Counted from the first letter of the stretch, positions 31,907-45,378 are shown. The stretch: DNA of 64,000 nucleotides from Notolepis coatsorum (GCA_963971535.1 OZ020590.1:150861488-150925487); one strand, 5' to 3'. The notes: generated by a model from the letters alone, not told the origin. Numbers and translations are program-made.

Positions 31907-34900
31907 CTACTGTTGGGAGCTTGGCTGCTGTTGGGAGCTTGGCTGCTGTTGGTAACTAGGCTGCTGTGCAGGTTGCTGCTGGTGGTAGCTAGGCTGCTGT
32001 GCAGGTTGTTGCCCTTGGTAGCTAGGCTGCTTGTTGTAGCTAGGCTGCCGTGCAGGTTGTTGCCCTTGGTAGCTAGGCTGCTTGTGGGAGCTAAACTGCT
32101 GTGCAGGTTGCTGCTGTTGGTAGCTAGGCTGCTTGTGGGAGCTAAACTGCTGTGCAGGTTGCTGCTGTTGGGAGCTAGGCTGCTTGTTGTAGCTAGGCTG
32201 CTGTTGGTAACTAAGCTGCTGTGCAGGTTGCTGCTGTTGGGAGCTAAACTGCTGTGCAGGTTGCTGCTGTTGGTAGCTAGGCTGCTTGTGGGAGCTAAAC
32301 TGCTGTGCAGGTTGCTGCTGTTGGTAACTAGGCTGCTTGTTGTAGCTAGACTTCTGTGCAGGTTGTTGCCGTTGGTAGCTAGGCTGCTTGTTGTAGCTAG
32401 GCTGCCGTGCAGGTTGTTGCCCTTGGTAGCTAGGCTGCTTGTGGGAGCTAAACTGCTGTGCAGGTTGCTGCTGTTGGTAGCTAGGCTGCTTGTGGGAGCT
32501 AAACTGCTGTGCAGGTTGCTGCTGTTGGGAGCTAGGCTGCTTGTTGTAGCTAGGCTGCTGTTGGTAACTAAGCTGCTGTGCAGGTTGCTGCTGTTGGGAG
32601 CTAAACTGCTGTGCAGGTTGCTGCTGTTGGTAGCTAGGCTGCTTGTGGGAGCTAAACTGCTGTGCAGGTTGCTGCTGTTGGTAACTAGGCTGCTTGTTGT
32701 AGCTAGACTGCTGTGCAGGTTGTTGCCGTTGGTAGCTAGGCTGCTTGTGGGAGCTAAACTGCTGTGCAGGTTGCTGCTGTTGGTAGCTAGTAGGCTGCTT
32801 GTGGGAGCTAAACTGCTGTGCAGGTTGCTGCTGTTGGTAACTAGGCCGCTTGTGGTAGCTAGGCTGTGCAGGTTGTTGCTGTTGGGAGCTAGGCTGCTTG
32901 TTGTAGCTAGGCTGTGCAGGTTGTTGCGTTTGGGAGCTAGGCTGCTTATGGGAGCTAAACTGCTGTGCAGGTTGCTGATTTTGGTAACTAGGTTGTTGCT
33001 GTTGGTAGCTAGGCTGCTGTGCAGGTTGCTGCTGTTGGGAGCTAGGCTGTTTGTTGTAGCTAGGCTGCTGTGCAGGTTGCTGCTGTTGGGAGCTAGGCTG
33101 TTTGTTGTAGCTAGGCTGTGCAGGTTGCTGCTGTTGGGAGCTAGGCTGCTTGTTGTAGCTAGGCAGTGCAGGTTGTTTCCGTTGAGAGCTAGGCTGTTTG
33201 TTGTAGCTAGGCTGTGCAGGTTGCTGCTGTTGGGAGCTAGGCTGCTTGTGGGAGCTAAGTTGCTGTGCAGGTTGCTGCTGTTGGTAGCTAGGCTGCTGTG
33301 CAGGTTGCTGCTGTCGGGAGCTAGGCTGCTTGTTGTAGCTAGGCTGTGCAGGTTGTTGCGTTTGGGAGCTAGGCTGCTTATGGGAGCTAAACTGCTGTGC
33401 AGGTTGCTGATTTTGGTAACTAGGTTGTTGCTGTTGGTAGCTAGGCTGCTGTGCAGGTTGCTGCTGTTGGGAGCTAGGCTGCTTGTTGTAGCTATGCTGT
33501 GCTGGTTGCTGCTTGTGGGAGCTAAGTTGCTGTGCAGGTTGCCGCTGTTGGGAGCTAGGCTGCTGTGCAGGTTGCTGCTGTTGGGAGCTAGGCTGTGCAG
33601 GTTGTTGCTGTTGGGAGCTAGGCTGCTTGTTGTAGCTAGGCTGTGCAGGTTGTCGCTGTTGGAAGCTAGGCTGCTTGTTGTAGCTAGGCTGTGCAGGTTG
33701 TTGCTGTTGGAAGCTAGGCTGCTTGTTGTAGCTAGGCTGTGCAGGTTGCTGCTGTTGGGAGCTAGGCTGTGCAGGTTGTTGCTGTTGGAAGCTAGGCTGC
33801 TTGTGGGAGCTAGGCTGCTGTGCAGGTTGCTGCTGTTGGGAGCTAGGCTGTTTGTTGTAGCTAGGCTGTGCAGGTTGTTGCTGTTGGGAGCTAGGCTGTG
33901 CAGGTTGTTGCTGTTGAGAGCTAGGCTGCTGTGCAGGTTGCTGATGTTGGAAGCTAGGCTGCTTGTTGTAGTTAGGCTGTGCAGGTTGTTGCTGTTGGGA
34001 GCTAGGCTGCTTGTTGTAGCTAGGCTGTGCAGGTTGCTGCTGTTGGGAGCTAGGCTGCTTGTTGTAGCTAGGCTGTGCAGGTTGTTGCTGTTGGAAGCTA
34101 GGCTGCTTGTTGTAGCTAGGCTGTGCAGGTTGTTGCAGTTGGGAGCTAGGCTGCTTGTGGGAGCTAAGTTGCTGTGCAGGTTGCCGCTGTTGGGAGCTAG
34201 GCTGCTGTGCAGGTTGCTGCTGTTGGGAGCTAGGCTGTTTGTTGTAGCTAGGCTGTGCAGGTTGTTGCTGTTGGGAGCTAGGCTGCTGTGCAGGTTGCTG
34301 CTGTTGGGAGCTAGGCTGTTTGTTGTAGCTAGGCTGTGCAGTTTGTTGCCGTTGGAAGCTAGGCTGCTTGTTGTAGCTAGGCTGTGCAGGTTGTTGCTGT
34401 TGGAAGCTAGGCTGTGCAGGTTGTTGCTGTTGGGAGCTAGGCTGCTTGTTGTAGCTAGGCTGTGCAGGTTGTTGCTGTTGGAAGCTAGGCTGTGCAGGTT
34501 GTGTTTGGGAGCTAGGCTGCTTGTTGTAGCTAGGCTGTGCAGGTTGTTGCTGTTGGAAGCTAGGCTGTGCAGGTTGTTGCGTTTGGGAGCTAAGTTGCTG
34601 TGCAGGTTGCTGCTGATGGGAGCTAGGCTGTTTGTTGTAGCTAGGCTGTGCAGGTTGCTGCTGTTGGGAGCTAGGCTGCTTGTTGTAGCTAGGCTGTGCA
34701 GGTTGTTGCTGTTGGGAGCTAGGCTGCTTATGGGCGCTAATCTGCTGTGCAGGTTGCCGTTTTTGGTAACTAGGTTGCTGCTGTTGGTAGCTAGGCTGCT
34801 GTGCAGGTTGCTGCTGTTGGTAGCTAGGCTGCTGTGCAGGTTGCTGCTGTTGGTAACTAGGCTGCTGTGCTGATTGCTGCTGTTGGGAGCTAGGCTGCTG

Positions 34901-36219
34901 TGCAGGTTGCTGCTGTTGGGAGCTAGGCTGCTGTGCAGGTTGCTGCTGTTGGGAGCTAGGCTGCTTTTGGGAGCTAGGCTGCTCGGAGCTAGGCTGTTGC
35001 TGGGAGCTAAGCTGCTTTTGGGAGCTAGGCTGCTGTGCAGGTTGCTGCTGTTGGGAGCTAGGCTGCTGTGCAGGTTGCTGCTGTTGGGAGCCAAGCTGCT
35101 CATGGTATCCATATTGAGGCCACTGGTAACTAGGTTGACTGTTGCTACTTTCTTGACTAGCAAATGAACCCGACTGGGAAGAATACCCAGAGCTTGTTAG
35201 TGTGTCTGTACCAGTGTGGTCATGTGAGCCAGAACTACCGAGAGATTTACTGAGATCATAACTGTTGAGGGAACCTGAGCTTGGCCCATAACTACCAATA
35301 AGTGATTCATCATGAACATTAGAGCTACTGTAGGAAGGCTGGTAGCTCAATTCTGGCCCTGTAGCATCTCCAAGACTTTTAGCCTTGGTCTCAGACCTGT
35401 AAGCTGTTGATAGAAACAAGAAACGATAATCACATCAAGTTAATTCACAAGTCTGACAATCAGGTTGTTCTTGAAATTGTAATCAGGCTGGTCTTGAAAT
35501 GTTTAAACTCACCGCTTGCATGAGGCCTTCCAACACCCAGCAAAGACAACAGCACCACTCTAAACAAAAAACAGTTTACACTCAAGTTAGATTACATATT
35601 ACTAGGGCTGTCAGTTTCACGTTTAGATAAAATTACACAAAAGACCACCACATTATGAAAATTAACTCCCAGTTAAGAAAGTTATTATATTTAAATATTT
35701 ATTAATCTCATTCATTCCATAAGAACGTAGAATACACATTTACAGACTTTTTAATATGGTTCATTTGCATGTTCTTGGTATCCGATTCTAGGGACTGTCA
35801 TCTATGGATCTCAGGGATTGTATTCCCAGTGTCAGAAATACTGTGTCTGTTACTAGGCTTGAGTAAATTGTAATGAACCAAATGAGAATATCAATAAATT
35901 TATTTTTAATCTTTGACTGAATTAACACCATGCTGAAATTGACCAGATCTGAAAAATCTTAAGCAAATGAATAAATGGAAGATGAACGGAAGGTTTTGTA
36001 GATACAGTACTGAATTCTGCCATCCGGACACATGCCATTTGTAATATTATAGAATATCAGGCCTAAAATGGTTATGTGATTAATTAATTACAAATCTTGT
36101 AATTAATTTGATACATTTTTTTAATCACCTGATAACAGCACTAAATATTACTTGAGTCAGGAATTCCAACACAATGGATCAAAACTTTACCTTAGAACAA
36201 ATCCCACAGCTTTAGCCAT
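31907..36219 (-). pseudogene. Gene D: repeat gene with a Gln-to-stop change
   Basis: Exons are 36191-36219, 35513-35559 and 35403 downward. The head and signal peptide are almost the same as in gene C (MAKAVGFVL, RVVLLSLLGVGRPHAS, SETKAKSLGDATG). The frame reads 1,190 residues and meets TAG at 31907-31909, where repeat logic expects CAG (CAA-CAG-TAG-CAA-CCT). The distance to the normal tail stop at 30728 is a multiple of three, and the tail (SLSHSSSNPSKLVTG to APGDYS) is in the same frame, so one base change separates this copy from a full protein of about 1,580 residues. It may be a truncated allele, a young pseudogene or a sequencing error. A truncated product would still carry the signal peptide and most of the array. 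Confidence 0.75.
35603..36143. mobile_element. hAT MITE in intron 1 of gene D
   Basis: Same insertion as 27789-28346, with TAGGGCTGTCAG at the left and ACAGCACTA at the right. The flanking duplication is still visible. Confidence 0.65.
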
Positions 36220-36331
36220 AGTTTGCAGCTATTGTGGAAAGTTGAATCCTGGCCCTTACTGTGAACCCACACTGAGTTGTCTGAGCTCACACTCAGGCCT
36301 CTTACATACAGGTGCTCTGCAGATTTGACAG

Positions 36332-36367
36332 CCAATCATCTTTCTCTTTGTCTAATTAGTTGATTGG
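36332..36367 (-). promoter_or_regulatory. Gene D promoter: paired CCAAT boxes
   Basis: CCAAT on plus at 36332-36336 and on minus at 36363-36367, 113-148 bp upstream of the ATG at 36219. Confidence 0.45.
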
Positions 36368-36439
36368 AAACAGGTGGAAGGTGGTGAGGTTAATTTACTC
36401 ACGAAAGGGGCTAGTCATTTGTGTGGTTTCAACTCGTGA

Positions 36440-38400
36440 ACAGTGAGATGCGCAGTGGCATGTTTGTCCACTGGCTCTTACGATGTGCGCACTAAGCAAG
36501 GTAAGAAATAAATACAACCAACAATAAATAATAGAGAAGACGGTATATAGAATATTAATAGTCTATTCCACTATAGCTATCCGTGCGATTGGCTTTAGTT
36601 GTTATTTATTCACTGTCATTCGCAGTGTGTAATGCTCACAATGCCTTGTTGAGTCAACGTAATTGTTAATGATACAAATATCATATTTATTATAATTATT
36701 GAATTCCAAGGATGTCTGTAGAATCAATGTGAACGCAATCACCAATGAAGCCGTTACCAGTTTAATCACCTGTGCATTGTATGTTACTATTGCACTGTAG
36801 TTACATTTGCACTGGTTAGATGTCAAACTTATTTTCATTGTATAATGACACATTTTAATCAACTCTCATTTTGATAGTTGCAAATTGCTTTTGTGCTACC
36901 TGTTGAATATCTCCCCCATAGGATTCAGCACAATGCTTAAGTTTCCAATAATGTCATCATCCATCTGTACATACTGTGTGTATGAAGGAGAAACTAATAA
37001 TCAGTAGATAGTCTGGTTATCAACATTGCAAATCACATAGCCCCCATTCATTATTGGGGTGTAGATCAGTAGAAAATAGTTCCTACATGAAACTGCTCAC
37101 AAGGTCTGGTTTATCCTGAGTAACTGGGTCATGATTTCCAGAATGAGACATTGCTTTTGAGTTTTCCTAAACCGTTGGATGCCACAAACCAAGTGCCCTT
37201 CAGCTACCTTGTATCGAGTGACAAGCTCTACAGACATCTTTCAAGACGAGCAAATCACACAAACTATCTGGATGGATATACTCTGGTAAGATGGAACATT
37301 TGGGGGAAAACCTCCCCTTTAAGGCATGTTGTTTGTGTGCTACCAGGGTCGCGAGTAGTTGATATCAGAAGGACTTATCCAAAAGAGCATCTGCTGTAAT
37401 GGTGAAGAACACTGGATGTTGCACCAATGACACATTCTCTCATTGTGCCAAGTTCTAGTGAATTAATTAAAAAGAAAAATTAGATAAGATACGTTTTATT
37501 TGTCACGGCATACAGGTATACAGTGAAATGCGGTGGGTCTTGCCTGCAACGATGGGCATAATACAATAGTAATATATAATAAGAATCCAACCAATAGAGA
37601 GACATTGTTCAATAAACAAGTAAACAAAGTAGGGCATATCGGTATATGTACATGCGCTATTTACAGAGCATGGTAAGACATGCTAGGTCCTGTGGTAGTG
37701 CAGTACACAGTTAGCTACGGATGAGGCACTGGGTCTTTATGTACACTGCTATATTATACAATCTAAAGTTATACTATACTATTCTTAAAGTGACCTTTCC
37801 TTCTGTAAAGTGTCTATAAGTGTGAGCGTGTGCAGCATGAGTGTGTGTGCTCATGTTAAAGTGGCTGCTAGTGTGTACAGTGTGTGTGTTGTGTGTGCTC
37901 ATGTGTGCTTGTGCATTGTATGTATTGTATTAGTGCATGTATTAGTATGTTGCTGGACACATCAGGAACTCCCCCTCAAGGACCCCAGAACCCACTGGTC
38001 TAGTCCCGCTTTATGAGGCTCAGTGTCCTGCCTAAAGACCCTTTGCTGCACCAGAGCCCAGGAACAAATCTAGATGATCAGCATCGTTTCTACCAAATGG
38101 CCCACATACTGTACATAAATGAGGTACCACACCAAGTACTATTAAAAATATTTTTATTCTCAAATGCAGTCCATACAGGATTGTAGAGTGGAGACAACTA
38201 CTAATTTTTAAGTGATGTTTAAGCCAGGTAAACAGAAATTCACATCAATCGTCTTTCCTCCCTCCTGGATTAATAGAGCCAGCCTGGTTTCAACTCCTCA
38301 TTCAGACCTGTGGAGTCAGAAGGAATTTGACAGTTTTAATAAAGCAGTACATCTTGCAGCAATACAAATTTAAATGATATTCATGACTATTGGAGCTTTC
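36440..38400. other. D-E intergenic spacer
   Basis: Nearly the same as the C-D spacer, with the LINE tail at 37485-37965 and the candidate gene E poly(A) signal at 38153-38158 (minus). No gene seen. Confidence 0.6.
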
Positions 38401-38516
38401 CGTGTTTGACAGGAATCCTGTCTGCCCCACATTGCAGAACATTTGACAAACTACACATTAGAGCCAATATTCAAACATTACAGGAACAGCCAACTATGGT
38501 CCCTGGGGTTGCTGCT

Positions 38517-41500
38517 TTAACTATAGTCACCTGGAGCTGCTGGTTGGTCTGGTAGCAGTGCTGTAGGTGTTGGACTGGATGTAGGACTGGTAAATAGTTT
38601 GCTTGGACCGGTGGGTAGTCCACCAGGGTTGGCACTTACACCAGTAGGTAGTCCGCCAGGGTAGCCGCCTGGATCTGTGGCTGGTCCACCAGGGTAGTCG
38701 CTTGAACCAGTGACTAGTTTGCTGGGGTTGCTGCTAGAGTGAGAAAGGCTATGCACCAGGGGCTGCTGCTGATCAACATGGTAGCTAAGCTGCTGTGCAG
38801 GCTGGTGCTGGTAGACAGGCTGCTTGTGGTAGCTTAGCTGTTGTGCAGGTGGCTGTTGCTGGTAGACAGGCTGCTTGTGGTAGCTTAGCTGTTGTGCAGG
38901 TGGCTGTTGCTGGTAGACAGGCTGCTTGTGGTAGCTTAGCTGTTGTGCAGGTGGCTGCTTGTGGTAACTAGGCTGCTTGTAGCTTGGCCGCGCAGGTTGC
39001 CGCTTGTTGTAGCTAGTCTGTGCAGGTTGCAGCCTTTGGTCACTAGGCTGCTGTTGAGAGCTTGGCTGCTGTTGAGAGCTAGGCTGCTTGTTGTAGCTAG
39101 GCTGCTTGTTGTAGCTAGGCTGTGCAGGTTGCTGCTGTTGAGAGATAGGCTGCTTGTAGCTAGGTTGTGCATGTTGCTGCCGTTGGTCGCTAGGCTGCTT
39201 GTTGTAGCTAGGCTGTGCATGTTGCTGCTGTTGGGAGCTAGGCTGCTTGTTGTAGCTAGACTGTGCAGGTTGCTGCCGTTGGTCGCTAGGCTGCTTGTTG
39301 TAGCTAGGCTGTGCAGGTTGCTGCTGTTGGGAGCTAGGCTGCTTGTTGTAGCTAGGCTGCTGTGCAGGTTGTTGCCGTTGGTAGCTAGGCTGCTTGTGGG
39401 AGCTAAACTGCTGTGCAGGTTGCTGCTGTTGGTAGCTAGGCTGCTTGTGGGAGCTAAACTGCTGTGCAGGTTGCTGCTGTTGGTAGCTAGGCTGCTTGTG
39501 GGAGCTAAACTGCTGTGCATGTTGTTGTTGGTAGCTAGGCTGCTTGTTGTAGCTAGGCTGTGCAGGTTGCTGATTTTGGTAACTAGGTTGTTGCTGTTGG
39601 TAGCTAGGCTGCTGTGCAGGTTGCTGCTGTTGGGAGCTAGGCTGCTTGTTGTAGCTAGGCTTTGCAGGTTGGTGCTGTTGGGAGCTAGGCTGCTTGTTGT
39701 AGCTAGACTGTGCAAGTTGCTGCCGTTGGGAGCTAGGCTGCTTGTTGTAGCTAGGCTGTGCAGGTTGCTGCTGTCGGGAGCTAGGCTGCTTGTTGTAGCT
39801 AGGCAGTGCAAGTTGCTGCTGTCGGGAGCTAGGCTGCTTGTTGTAGCTAGGCTGTGCAGGTTGTTGCCGTTGGTAGCTAGGCTGCTTGTTGTAGCTAGAC
39901 TGTGCAGGTTGCTGCCGTCGAGAGCTAGGCTGCTTGTTGTAGCTCGGCTGTGCAAGTTGCTGCTGCTGTGAGCTAGGCTGCTTGTTGTAGCTAGGCTGCT
40001 GTGCAGGTTGCTGCTGTTGGGAGCTAGGCTGCTTGTTGTAGCTCGGCTGTGCAAGTTGCTGCTGTTGGGAGCTAGGCTGCTTGTTGTAGCTCGGCTGTGC
40101 AAGTTGCTGCTGTTGGGAGCTAGGCTGCTTGTTGTAGCTAGGCAGTGCAAGTTGCTGCTGTCGGGAGCTAGGCTGCTTGTTGTAGCTTGGCTGTGCAGGT
40201 TGCTGCTGTTGGGAGCTAGGCTGCTTGTTGTAGCTAGGCAGTGCAAGTTGCTGCTGTCGGGAGCTAGGCTGCTTGTTGTAGCTTGGCTGTGCAGGTTGCT
40301 GCTGTTGGGAGCTAGGCTGCTTGTTGTAGCTAGGCTGTGCAGGTTGCTGCTGTTGGGAGCTAGGCTGCTTGTAGCTAGGCTGTGCATGTTGCTGCTGTTG
40401 GGAGCTAGGCTGCTTGTGGGAACCAAGCTGCCCTGCAGGTTGTTGCCATTGGTAGCTAGGCTGCTTGTGGGAGCTAAACTGCTGTGCAGGTTGCTGCTGT
40501 TGGGAGCTTGGCTGCTGTTGGGAGCTAGGCTGCTGTTGGTAACTAGGCTGCTGTTGGTAACTAGGCTGCTTGTTGTAGCTAAGCTGCTGTGCAGGTTGCT
40601 GCTGGTGGTAGCTAGGCTGCTGTGCAGGTTGCTGCCGTCGAGAGCTAGGCTGCTTGTTGTAGCTCGGCTGTGCAGGTTGCTGCTGTTGGGAGCTAGGCTG
40701 CTTGTTGTAGCTCGGCTGTGCAAGTTGCTGCTGCTGTGAGCTAGGCTGCTTGTTGTAGCTAGGCTGCTGTGCAGGTTGCTGCTGTTGGGAGCTAGGCTGC
40801 TTGTTGTAGCTCGGCTGTGCAAGTTGCTGCTGTTGGGAGCTAGGCTGCTTGTTGTAGCTCGGCTGTGCAAGTTGCTGCTGTTGGGAGCTAGGCTGCTTGT
40901 TGTAGCTAGGCTGTGCAGGTTGCTGCTGCTGTGAGCTAGGCTGCTTGTTGTAGCTAGGCAGTGCAAGTTGCTGCTGTCGGGAGCTAGGCTGCTTGTTGTA
41001 GCTTGGCTGTGCAGGTTGCTGCTGTTGGGAGCTAGGCTGCTTGTTGTAGCTAGGCTGCTGTGCAGGTTGCTGCTGTTGGGAGCTAGGCTGCTTGTTGTAG
41101 CTCGGCTGTGCAAGTTGCTGCTGTTGGGAGCTAGGCTGCTTGTTGTAGCTCGACTGTGCAAGTTGCTGCTGTTGGGAGCTAGGCTGCTTGTTGTAGCTAG
41201 GCTGTGCAGGTTGCTGCTGTTGGGAGCTAGGCTGCTTGTTGTAGCTTGTCTGTGTAAGTTGCTGTTGTTGGGAGCTAGGCTGCTTGTTGTAGCTAGGCTG
41301 CTGTGCAGGTTGCTGCTGTTGGGAGCTAGGCTGCTTGTTGTAGCTAGGCTGTGCAGGTTGCTGCTTGTGGGAGCTAAACTGCTGTGCAGGTTGCTGCTGT
41401 TGGGAGCTAGGCTGCTGTGCAGGTTGCTGCTGTTGGTAGCTAGGCGTTTTGTGGGAGCCAAGTTGCTGTGCAGGATGCTGCCATTGGGAGCTAGGCTGCT

Positions 41501-44500
41501 TATAGCTAGGCTGTGCAGGTTGCTGCTGTTGGGAGCTAGGCTGCTTGTTGGAGCTAAGCTGCTGTGCAGGTTGCTGCTGTTGGGAGCTTGGCTGCAGTTG
41601 GTAACTCGGCCGCTTGTGGTAGCTAGGCTGCTGTGCAGTTTGCTGCCGTTTGGAGCTAGTTTGCTTGTTGTAGCTAGGCTGCTGCTGGTAACTAGGCTGC
41701 TGTGCAGGTTGCTGCTGTTGAGAGCTAGGTTGTGCAGGTTGCTGCTGTTGGGAGCTAGGCTGCTTGTGGGAGATAAACTGCTGTGCAGGTTGCTGCTGTT
41801 GGTGGTAACTATGCTGCTGTTGGTAGCTAGGCTGCTGTGCAGTTTGCTGCCATTTGGAGCTAGTTTGCTTGTTGTAGCTAGGCTGCTGCTGGTAACTAGG
41901 CTGCTGTACAGGTAGTTGCTGTTGGTCGCTAGGCTGCTGCGTAGGATGCCGCTGTTCGTAGCTAGGCTGCTTGTTGTAGCTAGGCTGTGCAGGTTGCTGC
42001 TGTTGGGTGCTAGGCTGCTTGTTGTAGCTAGGCTGCTGCGCAGGATGCCGCTGTTCGTAGCTAGGCTGCTGTGCAGGTTGCTGCTGTTGGGAGCTAGGCT
42101 GCTTGTTGTAGCTAGGCTGTGCTGGTTGCTGCTGTTGGGAGCTAGGCTGCTGTGCAGGTTGCTGCTGTTGGGAGCTAGGCTGCTTGTTGTAGCTAGGCAG
42201 TTTATAGCTAGGCTGCTGTGCAGGTTGCTGCTGTTGGGAGCTAGGCTGCTGTGCAGGTTGTTGCTGTTGGGAGCTAGGCTGCTTGTTGTAGCTAGGCTGT
42301 GCAGGTTGCTGCTGTTGGGAGCTAGGCTGCTGTGCAGGTTGTTGCTGTTGGGAGCTAGGCTGCTTGTTGTAGCTAGGTTGTGCAGGTTGTTGCTGTTGGG
42401 AGCTAGGCTGCTTGTTGTAGCTAGGCTGTGCAGGTTGTTGCTGTTGGGAGCTAGGCTGCTTGTTGTAGCTAGGCTGTGCAGGTTGCTGATGTTGGGAGCT
42501 AGGCTGCTTGTTGTAGCTAGGCTGTGTAGGTTGCTGCTGTTGGGAGCTAGGCTGCTGCTGTTGGGAGCTTGCCTGCTTGTTGTAGCTAGGCTGCTGTGCA
42601 GGATGCCGCTGTTCGTAGCTAGGCCGTTTATAGCTAGGCTGCTGTGCTGGTTGCTGCCGTTGGTAGCTAGGCTGCTGTGCTGGTTGCTGCAGTTGGGAGC
42701 TAGGCTGCTGTGCAGGTTGCTGCTGTTGGGAGCTAGGCTGCTGTGCAGGTTGCTGCTGTTGGGAGCTAGGCTGCTGTGCTGGTTGCTGCTGTTGGGAGCT
42801 AGGCTGCTGTGCAGGTTGCTGCTGTTGGGAGCTAGGCTGCTGTGCAGGTTGCTGCTGTTGGGAGCTAGGCTGCTGTGCAGGTTGCTGCTGTTGGGAGCTA
42901 AGCTGCTTGTTGTAGCTAGGCTGCTTGTGAGAGCTAAGCTGTTGGTAGCTAGGCTGTGCAGGTTGCTGCTGTTGGGAGCTAGGCTGCTTGTTGTAGCTAG
43001 GCTGTGCAGGTTGCTGCTGTTGGGAGCTAGGCTGCTTGTTGTAGCTAGGCTGTGCAGGTTGCTGTTGTTGGGAGCTAGGCTGCTGTGCAGGTTGCTGCTG
43101 TTGGGAGCTAGGCTGCTTGTTGTAGCTAGGCTGTGCAGGTTGTTGCTGTTGGAAGCTAGGCTGCTTGTTGTAGCTAGGCTGTGGAGGTTGTTGCTGTTGG
43201 GAGCTAGGCTGCTTGTTGTAGCTAGGCTGTGCAGGTTGTTGCTGTTGGGAGCTAGGCTGCTTGTTGTAGCTAGGCTGTGGAGGTTGTTGCTGTTGGGAGC
43301 TAGGCTGCTTGTTGTAGCTAGGCTGTGGAGGTTGTTGCTGTTGGAAGCTAGGCTGTGTTGGTTGTTGCTGTTGGAAGCTAGGCTGTGCAGGTTGTTGCTG
43401 TTGGAAGATAGGCTGTGCAGGTTGTTGCTGTTGGAAGCTAGGCTGTGCAGGTTGTTGCTGTTGGGAGCTAGGCTGCTTGTTGTAGCTAGGCTGTGCAGGT
43501 TGTTGCTGTTGGGAGCTAGGCTGTGCAGGTTGTTGCTGTCGGGAGCTAGGCTGTGCAGGTTGTTGCTGTCGGGAGCTAGCCTGTGCAGGTTGTTGCTGTT
43601 GGGAGCTAGGCTGCTTGTTGTAGCTAGGCTGTGCAGGTTGTTGCTGTTGGAAGCTAGGCTGTGCAGGTTGTTGCTGTTGGAAGCTAGGCTGCTTGTTGTA
43701 GCTAGGCTGTGCAGGTTGTTGCTGTTGGGAGCTAGGCTGCTTGTTGTAGCTAGGCTGTGCAGGTTGTTGCTGTTGGGAGCTAGGATGCTTTATGTAGCTA
43801 GGGTGCTTGTTGTAGCTAAGCTGCTGCACAGGTTGTTGCTTTGCGTCGCTAGGCTGTGCAGGTTGCTGCTGTTGGTAGCTCGGCTGCTTGTTGTCGCTAG
43901 ACTGCTGTGCAGGTTGTTGCGTTTGGGAGCTAGGCTGCTTATGGGAGCTAAGCTGCTGTGCAGGTTGCTGCTGTTGGTAACTAGGTTGCTGCTGTTGGGA
44001 GCTAGGCTGTGCATGTTGCTGCTCGTTGTAGCTAGGCTGCTGTGCATGTTGCTGTTGAGAGCTAGGCTGCTTGTTGTAGCTAGGCTGTGCAGGTTGTTGC
44101 TGTTGGGAGCTAGACTGCTTGTTGTAGCTAGACTGTGCAGGTTGTTGCTGCTGGGAGCTAGGCTGTGCAGGTTGTTGCTGCTGGGAGCTAGGCTGTGCAG
44201 GCTGTTGGGACCTAGGCTGCAGCGGCTGGGAGCTAGGCTGCTGTGCAGGTTGCTGCTGTTGGGAGCTAGGCTGTTGCTGGTATCCATATTGAGGCCACTG
44301 GTAACTAGGTTGACTGTTGCTACTTTCTCGACTAGCAGAACCCAACTGGGCAGAATAGCCAGAACTTGTTAGAGTGTCTGTACCAGTGTAGTCATGTGAG
44401 CCAGAACTACCAAGAGATTTACTAGGACCAGAACTGTTGAGGGAACCTGAGCTTGGACCAGAACTACTAACAAGCGACTCATCATGAACATTAGAGCTAC

Positions 44501-45267
44501 TGTAGGAAGGCTGGTAGCTCAATTCTGGCCCTGTAGCATCTCCAAGATTTGTAGCATTGGTCTCAGACCTGTAAGCTGTTGATAGAAACAATATCACATC
44601 AAGTTAATTCACAAGCCTGACAATCAGGTTGTTCTTGAAATGGTAATCAGGTTGGTCTTGAAATGTTAAACTCACCGCTTGCATGAGGCCTTCCAACACC
44701 CAGCAAAGACAACAGCACCACTCTAAACAAAAAACAGTTTACACTCAAGTTAGATTACATATTACTGCAGTTTATAACGTTAGATTAATTAATTTAAATA
44801 TTTTTTAATCTCATTCCATAAAAATGTAGAACACACATTTACAGACTTTTAATATAGTCTTGGTATCTGAATCTAGGGACATCTATATATCTTAAGGAAT
44901 GTATTCCTAGCGTCAGAAATACTGTGTCTGTTACTAGGCTTGAGTAAACCAAATGAGAATAACATTTTTTATCTTTGACTGAACACCATGCTAAAATTGA
45001 CCTGAAAAATCTAAGCAAATGAATAAATGGAAGATGAACAGACGGTTTTGTAGATACAGTACTGAATTCTGCCATCCGGACACATGCCATTTGAATTATA
45101 GAATATCAGGCCTAAAATTATTGTGATAAATGTATTACAAATCCTGTAATTAATTGGATAAATTTTTTTTAATCGCCTGATGACAGCACTAAATATTACT
45201 TGAGTCAGGAATTCCAACACAATGGATCAAAACTTTACCTTAGAACAAATCCCACAGCTTTAGCCAT
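38517..45267 (-). CDS. Gene E: intact secreted giant Q/P/S/Y/K repeat protein
   Basis: Exons are 45239-45267 (MAKAVGFVL plus two bases), 44676-44722 (RVVLLSLLGVGRPHAS) and 38517-44575, giving 2,044 residues. It is the longest member with an intact tail. The head is of the gene B kind (SETNATNLGDATG, ESLVSSSGPSSGSLNSSG, SAQLGSASRESSNS). The array is PSYNKQPSSQQQQPAQ with PSSRQQQLALPSYNKQ and WQQPAQQ variants. Three 17-residue C-terminal units and the APGDYS tail follow, as in gene C. Gene E thus combines a B-like head with a C-like tail. Introns are 516 and 100 bp, with phases 2 and 1, and intron 1 carries the shared hAT MITE. Secretion is supported by the signal peptide; the function is unknown. 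Confidence 0.85.
38970..44275 (-). repeat. Coding repeat array of gene E exon 3
   Basis: Tandem 48-bp and 30-bp units; the region 42700-42900 is a near-uniform run of PSSQQQQPAQQ units, and 43360-43600 a run of PS(F/S)QQQQPAQ units. No unit interrupts the frame. Confidence 0.9.
44766..45191. mobile_element. hAT MITE in intron 1 of gene E (decayed copy)
   Basis: Closest to the gene B copy: right end TGACAGCACTA kept, left end eroded (tgcagtttataacg). Confidence 0.6.
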
Positions 45268-45378
45268 AGTTTGCAGCTATTGTGGAAAGTAGAATCCTGG
45301 CCCTTCAGTGAACCCACACTGAGTTGTCTGAGCTCACACTCAGGCCTCTTACATGCAGGTGCTCTGCAGATTTGACAG

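Noticed and set aside
31904-31912. Programmed readthrough at the gene D stop (TAG CAA CCT)
   Set aside because: It resembles but does not match the known CARYYA readthrough context; not claimed without data.
38517-45267. Fish hyosophorin (cortical alveolus glycoprotein) or FET-type prion-like protein
   Set aside because: Hyosophorin repeats are acidic and Thr/Ser-rich, unlike these. FET-like SYQQ words occur, but the signal peptide and lack of RNA-binding domains argue against a nuclear protein.
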